Of a stretch of DNA of 43,109 bases, positions 38,844 through 43,109 are shown piece by piece. Made by a program: the position numbers and the translations under genes. Source of the stretch: Pirellulales bacterium (GTDB lineage: Bacteria > Planctomycetota > Planctomycetia > Pirellulales > Thermoguttaceae); the NCBI GenBank assembly GCA_020846145.1, contig JADLEL010000005.1:1-43109 (forward strand), written 5' to 3'. The notes beneath the pieces were generated by a model that saw only the letters and a list, made by a program, of their open reading frames with translations, was not told the origin of the DNA and searched no databases. The first letter of the stretch is position 1. The number at the start of each line of letters is the position of its first letter.

Positions 38844-39629
38844 ATGTATGTCCTAGAAACTCGAGGATTGACCAAATCTTACGGCTCCGTGGAGGAAGCC
38901 CGCGTTCAGGCGTTGCGCGGCGTGGATTTGCAAGTCGAGGAGGGCGAGTTGCTGGCCATCATGGGGCCGTCAGGCTCGGGCAAGAGCACGTTGTTGCACA
39001 TTCTGGGCGGAGTCGAGGTTCCCAGCGATGGTCAGGTCCTGCTGGAAGGGGTCGATCTGGCTTCGTTGAGCGACGACGAACGGACGATTCTCCGCCGCGA
39101 GAGGATGGGTTTTATATTCCAATCGTTCAATCTCTTGCCGGCGTTCACCGCCGAGGAAAACGTGGCCCTGCCCATGGAACTGGCGGGTGTCTCCTCGGCC
39201 GAAGCGAAACGCCGTGCCTTCGACATGCTCAAAATGGTGGGCATGTCGCACCGGCGAAGCCACATTCCCAGCACGATGTCCGGCGGCGAACAGCAGCGCG
39301 TGGCCATCGCCCGGGCGCTGGTTATGGAGCCGGCCTTGCTTTTAGCCGACGAGCCGACGGGCAATCTCGACAGCGCGAACGGCCAGCAGGTTACGGCGTT
39401 GTTGCGGCGACTGGCCAGCGAACACAATCAAACCATCGTGATGGTTACGCACGACGCCGAGGTCGCCGACCAGTCGGACAGGATCGTGCGGCTCCGCGAC
39501 GGATTGGTGGAAAGAGACCATGCCGTCTCGAAGGGAAAGCCCCTCTACCAGGAAGTCCTCCCCTTGAAGGATGCCCAGCCCGTTCCGCCAAAGCCCGTGC
39601 GGTCGATTTTGTTCAAGCGGACGGTGTGA
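38844..39629 (+). CDS. ABC transporter ATP-binding protein (LolD/MacB type)
   Basis: I place the start at ATG 38844 (GGGAG 9 nt upstream; 261 residues), because the longer open frame from 38727 has no family similarity. The Walker A motif GPSGSGKST (41-49), Q-loop IFQSFNLLP, signature [15 protein letters not shown] (145-159), Walker [13 protein letters not shown] and switch His203 (VTHD) are all intact. This subgroup (LolD, MacB, FtsE relatives) drives export of lipoproteins, peptides or small molecules rather than uptake. The permease gene follows on the same strand after a 152-bp gap that holds a long palindrome. The C-terminal ~40 residues are an extra tail of unknown role. Confidence 0.94.
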   Translation: MYVLETRGLTKSYGSVEEARVQALRGVDLQVEEGELLAIMGPSGSGKSTLLHILGGVEVPSDGQVLLEGVDLASLSDDERTILRRERMGFIFQSFNLLPAFTAEENVALPMELAGVSSAEAKRRAFDMLKMVGMSHRRSHIPSTMSGGEQQRVAIARALVMEPALLLADEPTGNLDSANGQQVTALLRRLASEHNQTIVMVTHDAEVADQSDRIVRLRDGLVERDHAVSKGKPLYQEVLPLKDAQPVPPKPVRSILFKRTV

Positions 39630-39639
39630 AAAGAAGAAA

Positions 39640-39719
39640 GGTGCCATGCCCACGCTTGCCGTGGGCAAGATGGGATGCGACAACAATCTCATGCCCACGG
39701 CAAGCGTGGGCATGGCACC
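39640..39719. repeat. Perfect 28-bp inverted repeat between ABC transporter genes
   Basis: 39640-39667 (GGTGCCATGCCCACGCTTGC onward) is the exact complement of 39692-39719. It would form a strong hairpin within the ABC operon. A second perfect hairpin, CACTGGCA-AGA-TGCCAGTG, is at 39741-39759. From memory, both sequence types are widely dispersed in planctomycetes. Confidence 0.88.
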
Positions 39720-39781
39720 CGGCCCGTCGCGGCGCCAAAGCACTGGCAAGATGCCAGTGGCACCCGAACTAGGAATACTCC

Positions 39782-42355
39782 ATGGCCCTCTGGAAATTCA
39801 CGTCGCGCGAGATCCGCAACCGGCCGGGCCGGGCGATTCTGACTCTGTTGAGCATCGTCATCGGCGTGGCGGCGGTGGTGGCGGTTACCATTTCGACGGC
39901 GACCACGAACCAGGCCTACAAGGAGATGTTCGAATCGGTTACGGGCAAGGCCTCGTTCGAGGTGGTGCCGAGCGAAGACACGGACGAGAAGGGTTGGTTC
40001 CCCGATTCGATCGCCGCGAATTTGGAAAAGGTCGAGGGCGTTACCGCCGTTCCCTCGATCCAGCGCGATTTCAAAATCTATTCCGGCGGCCAGCGGCCGA
40101 TCTGCCTGCTGGTGGGCATCGATCCCAAGCGATCGGAAATCTACGACAGCTATCAGCTTTCGGAGGGCGTTTTCTTTCACGCCGACAGCGAGCGGGAAGC
40201 CATTTTGGAAGCCGGCTTCGCCAAGGGCCTGGGCGTCAAGGTCGGCGATTCCGTCCGCGTGCCCGTTCCCAGCCGCCGCAGCACGATCGAGACGCTCAAG
40301 GTCGTGGGCCTGTTCGCACCGAAGAGCGCGGCGAATTTCAACCAGGGGGGCGTGATTTTCGTGCCGCTGGCGATGGCCCAGTATTTGATCTTCGACGTGC
40401 ATAAAATCAACCGCATCGGCGTAGTGCTCGATAAAAGCTTGAACGAGGAAGCCGTTCGCGGCAAGCTTCAATCGCTCCTGCCGCCCGGCGTTTCGCTGAT
40501 CGTTCCCAGCACCAAGTCGCAATTCTCCAAGGAAACCTTGCAACAGGCCGAGCAGGGGCTGAGATTCGCCTTCGCGCTGAGCATTGCGCTGGCGGTGTTT
40601 ATGATCTTCAACACGTTTTTGATGAACATCGGCGAACGCCGCAAGCAATTGGCGATCCTCCGCGCCATCGGCACGACGCGCGGGCAGATCATGCGGATGC
40701 TGCTTACCGAAGCCCTGGCGATGGGCACCTTGGGCACCGTGCTCGGATGCCTGGCGGGCGTGGGGGGCGCGTACCTGCTTACGGCGGGCATGACGAGCAT
40801 GTTCAACGGCGCGGTCCCCGCCCTGACGCTCACGCCGACGCCGTTCTTCCTGGCCGCGTTTCTCGGCCCGGCGATGTCGCTGATCGGCGTCTATATCCCG
40901 GCGTATCTGGCCGGGAAAATCACGCCCCTCGAAGGCATGAGGCCCGTGGTCAGCGAGAGTAAAACCCACATTTCCAAGACTTACGTCGCGGCGAGTTTGG
41001 CGTTTTTCGGCCTGATCGGCGCGATTCTCACGGCCTGCATTTCCGGCTGGCTGCCGCTTTCCTTGCTGATTCCGACGGGCGTGGTGTTCACCGCCGCCAT
41101 CGTGCTCTTGGTGCCGATCGTGCTGGGGCCGCTTTCGCGCGGTTCGGCGTTCGCGCTCTATCCGCTCTTGAAAACCGAGGGGCAAATCGCCAGCCGGCAG
41201 ATATTGCGCCGCCGCGTGCGGACCACGCTCACCATCGGCATTTTGTACATCGCGGTGAGCACCGCGGTGAGCATGGGCACTTCGATCATCAACAGCGTCA
41301 GCGACGTGCAGCGGTGGTACGGCAAGGCGACGCTGGGCGATTTCATCGTCCGCCCCGCGACGGCCACGCAATTGACCGCCACGGTGACGAACTCCCGCAT
41401 GCCGGAGTCGATGCGCGAGGAAATCCGCGCCCTGCCGGGCGTGAAAAACGTCGATTCGGTCAGTTACGTGCTCAACGCGCCGGTCCGCGCGGCCGGTTCG
41501 GGCACGGAAGGGAAAGACGCGAAAAACGCGATGGTCATCATCCGCGATTTCACCGATCGCAAGGCGCTCCCGTTCGATCTGAAAGGCGGCTCGCCCGACG
41601 AAGTCCGCGACGGACTCGCGCAAGGCAACGTGGTGCTGGGAACGGTACTGGGCAATCGCATCGGCGCGCATGCGGGGGACGATATTTCCGTCGAGACCGC
41701 GCAGGGAACGCACAAGCTCCGCGTGGTCGGCGAAACCACGGCCTACGTCGGCGGCGGAATGGTCGTCTATATGGAAGGCGCGCGGGCCAGGCAACTGATG
41801 GGCATCGATAAAATCGACGCCTTCATCCTCCAAACCGATTCCCGCGGCATGGCCGAAACCGAAAGCCGCTTGAAGGAATTCTGCAAGCAGCACAACGTGC
41901 TCTTGTTTTCCTTCGCCCAACTGCGGATGAAGCTCGACGCCCTCTTGAACGGCGTCGTCGGCAGCCTCTGGGGACTGATGATTTTGGGCTTCGTCGTAGG
42001 CGCGTTCGGCATGGCCAACACCCTCTCGATGAACGTGCTCGAACAGACCCGCGAACTGGCGCTGTTGCGCGTGGTGGCCATGACGCGGCGGCAGGTCCGC
42101 AAAACGATCCTCGCGCAGGCCGCGATCATCGGCTTTATCGGGCTGCTGACCGGCACCTTGGGCGGATTGGTCGGCTCCTGGACCATCAACCTCTGTTCGA
42201 TACCGCTGTTCGGGCAAGCGGTCCCCTTCGCCATACATCCCTTGCTTTTGGCGGCGTGTTTCACGAGCGGATTGGCGATCATCCTTCTGGCCGCCTGGAT
42301 TCCCGCCGAACGCGCCGCGCGGCTCAATCTGCTGATCGCGCTGCAGTACGAATAA
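39782..42355 (+). CDS. ABC transporter permease, double FtsX domain (MacB-like)
   Basis: The 857-residue protein starts NRPGRAILTLLSIVIGVAAV at its first membrane helix (about 17-40). A MacB-type periplasmic domain follows. The first FtsX domain (LSIALAVFMIFNTFLMNIGE, RRKQLAILRAIGTTRGQI onward) is next, then two further helices. A second extracytoplasmic domain and a C-terminal FtsX domain (MANTLSMNVLEQTRELALLR, VVAMTRRQVRK) complete it. About ten membrane helices are predicted by eye. It partners the upstream ATPase as a half of an exporter. A MacA-type adaptor is not in the window. AGGAA precedes the ATG. The substrate is not predictable from sequence. Confidence 0.92.
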   Translation: MALWKFTSREIRNRPGRAILTLLSIVIGVAAVVAVTISTATTNQAYKEMFESVTGKASFEVVPSEDTDEKGWFPDSIAANLEKVEGVTAVPSIQRDFKIYSGGQRPICLLVGIDPKRSEIYDSYQLSEGVFFHADSEREAILEAGFAKGLGVKVGDSVRVPVPSRRSTIETLKVVGLFAPKSAANFNQGGVIFVPLAMAQYLIFDVHKINRIGVVLDKSLNEEAVRGKLQSLLPPGVSLIVPSTKSQFSKETLQQAEQGLRFAFALSIALAVFMIFNTFLMNIGERRKQLAILRAIGTTRGQIMRMLLTEALAMGTLGTVLGCLAGVGGAYLLTAGMTSMFNGAVPALTLTPTPFFLAAFLGPAMSLIGVYIPAYLAGKITPLEGMRPVVSESKTHISKTYVAASLAFFGLIGAILTACISGWLPLSLLIPTGVVFTAAIVLLVPIVLGPLSRGSAFALYPLLKTEGQIASRQILRRRVRTTLTIGILYIAVSTAVSMGTSIINSVSDVQRWYGKATLGDFIVRPATATQLTATVTNSRMPESMREEIRALPGVKNVDSVSYVLNAPVRAAGSGTEGKDAKNAMVIIRDFTDRKALPFDLKGGSPDEVRDGLAQGNVVLGTVLGNRIGAHAGDDISVETAQGTHKLRVVGETTAYVGGGMVVYMEGARARQLMGIDKIDAFILQTDSRGMAETESRLKEFCKQHNVLLFSFAQLRMKLDALLNGVVGSLWGLMILGFVVGAFGMANTLSMNVLEQTRELALLRVVAMTRRQVRKTILAQAAIIGFIGLLTGTLGGLVGSWTINLCSIPLFGQAVPFAIHPLLLAACFTSGLAIILLAAWIPAERAARLNLLIALQYE

Positions 42356-42393
42356 GTCATTGTTCGATGAGCCAAAAGGATCGGAGGATCAAC

Positions 42394-42726
42394 ATGCCTG
42401 CCGTAGAAAAGAAAGATTCTCGAATATCCTTGCGTGCCGTTGTCTATCGCGAAGGCAATTGGTGGATTGCGCATTGTTTGGAGTTGGATTTGGTCGCCGA
42501 GGGGAAATCCGCTCTTGAAGCATTCAAGAATTTGAACGATATCACCAATACCCAAATCGAAACAGCGATTCAAGAGGGCAATCTTGAAGCTATTCTAACT
42601 CCGGCGCCACCCAATATATGGTCCATGTTTTTTCATGGACGCGCGGATGACTTGCAAATCAAGAAAACCGGAAAGCTTCCGAATAAAATCGAACGATTCG
42701 AAGTGCGCGAGCTGGCTTTTGCGTGA
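42394..42726 (+). CDS. hicB: HicB-like antitoxin (110 aa)
   Basis: I start at ATG 42394, 6 nt after GGAGG; the open frame extends upstream without an RBS. The core SLRAVVYREGNWWIAHCLEL then DLVAEGKSALEAFKNLNDI matches the RNase H-like HicB fold. The C-terminal part (TPAPPNIWSMFFHGRADDLQ and KLPNKIERFEVRELAFA) is not the usual DNA-binding helix-turn-helix, so autoregulation may differ. The toxin gene overlaps its stop codon by four bases (GTGA). Confidence 0.82.
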   Translation: MPAVEKKDSRISLRAVVYREGNWWIAHCLELDLVAEGKSALEAFKNLNDITNTQIETAIQEGNLEAILTPAPPNIWSMFFHGRADDLQIKKTGKLPNKIERFEVRELAFA

Positions 42727-42986
42727 GAACATCGGAACGCAAAATGAAAAAACCGCTAAAATATCGCGAACTGCGAAAAAAGTTGAAAAAATATCACATC
42801 GAGGAAAATAAGGTTCGCGGGAAAGGTTCCGAACGGATGTTTGTGGGGATCGTCAACGGAAGAGTCATCAAATATCCTACAAAATGTCATAACGAAGGCG
42901 ACGAGAAGCCGATCGCCGTTATTGAAGCGATCAGGCGTCATTTTAATCTTACCTTGGAACATGGAATAAGCGACAAGGATTTTTAG
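42723..42986 (+). CDS. hicA: HicA-like toxin with altered catalytic position (87 aa)
   Basis: The GTG start overlaps the antitoxin stop (GTGA); ATG at 42744 is an alternative. The core KYRELRKKLKKYHIEENKVR, GKGSERMFVGIVNGRVIKYP and KPIAVIEAIRRHFNL fits the small dsRBD-like HicA mRNA interferase. In typical HicA the motif is GS(N/H)H with the catalytic His; here it reads GSERMF, so the His position is Arg. The toxin may be inactive, use another residue, or belong to a divergent subfamily. The antitoxin-first order is less common than toxin-first but known. The gene is AT-richer than its neighbours. Confidence 0.78.
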   Translation: MRTSERKMKKPLKYRELRKKLKKYHIEENKVRGKGSERMFVGIVNGRVIKYPTKCHNEGDEKPIAVIEAIRRHFNLTLEHGISDKDF

Positions 42987-42987
42987 G

Positions 42988-43049
42988 CTCATCCGGAAAG
43001 AGCGTACCTGAGAAGTCGAGGCTTCACGTTAATGAGAATAGAATCGGAT
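42988..43049 (+). repeat. 62-bp dispersed repeat after hicA (copy 2)
   Basis: This is the second copy of the 29773-29834 repeat, beginning 2 nt after the hicA stop codon. Downstream, 43079-43107 (CGGGCCGAAGGCCCAGCCGT region) resembles 33070-33096 after the polyprotein gene. Confidence 0.82.
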
Positions 43050-43109
43050 AAATGATTCTCCTGGAATGGATTTCCTCGATTCGGGCCGAAGGCCCAGCCG
43101 TTCGCCCAG

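Noticed and set aside
39689..42238. 849-codon open frame antisense to the ABC permease
   Set aside because: It is rich in Arg/His/Gln without hydrophobic periodicity, and it starts inside the intergenic palindrome. The FtsX permease on the plus strand explains the DNA.

Overview
The window looks like planctomycete DNA (Pirellulales-like), possibly from a metagenome. It is GC-rich. It carries secreted PEP-CTERM proteins with 'VPEPSTLALLGMG...WRKRK' tails, a Ser/Thr kinase with a DUF4384 tail, giant autotransporter-type beta-strand repeat proteins, a Tat-exported Gfo/Idh/MocA oxidoreductase, and many dispersed palindromic repeats. No rRNA, tRNA, CRISPR array, integrase or exosortase gene is visible. 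The organism call is an inference from gene content.

Layout. 1-3.05 kb (minus): a secreted TPR protein cut by the left edge and a membrane Ser/Thr kinase. 3.5-12.6 kb (minus): two beta-strand-repeat PEP-CTERM proteins. The downstream one (3542-6991) has lost its 5' end, and both share a nearly identical end cassette (PEP-CTERM tail, terminator and downstream DNA). 13.3-17.5 kb (plus): ispD, a four-helix-bundle gene set between GAGGGG and CCCCTC repeats, tyrS, a parDE-type toxin-antitoxin pair with a clear promoter and operator, and a membrane-anchored unknown. 18.0-25.5 kb (minus): a secreted amidohydrolase with a CBM9-like domain, a papain-like peptidase fused to a DUF2961/GH172 domain, a Tat-dependent oxidoreductase and a Fic protein. 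25.9-29.8 kb (plus): ribBA, a lipoprotein and pyruvate kinase. 30.1-38.3 kb (plus): a four-unit PEP-CTERM 'polyprotein', a repeat-filled gap, a secreted six-hairpin-glycosidase-like protein and a small PEP-CTERM protein. 38.8-43.0 kb (plus): a MacB/FtsX-type ABC transporter and a HicBA-like pair.

How the genes work together. Much of the window concerns the cell surface: secreted or surface-sorted proteins, exported sugar-processing enzymes, an ABC exporter and an outward-sensing kinase. Housekeeping genes (ispD, tyrS, ribBA, pyk) are interspersed. Palindromic repeats have inserted between genes and, in at least two cases (the tyrS 5' end and the interior of pyk), into coding sequence in frame.

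The most unusual item is the 961-residue ORF at 30115-33000. It strings together four complete [signal-peptide-like helix - passenger - PEP-CTERM anchor - basic tail] units with no stop codons between them. If signal peptidase and exosortase act at every unit, one translation product would yield four separate surface proteins. I do not know of a described precedent.
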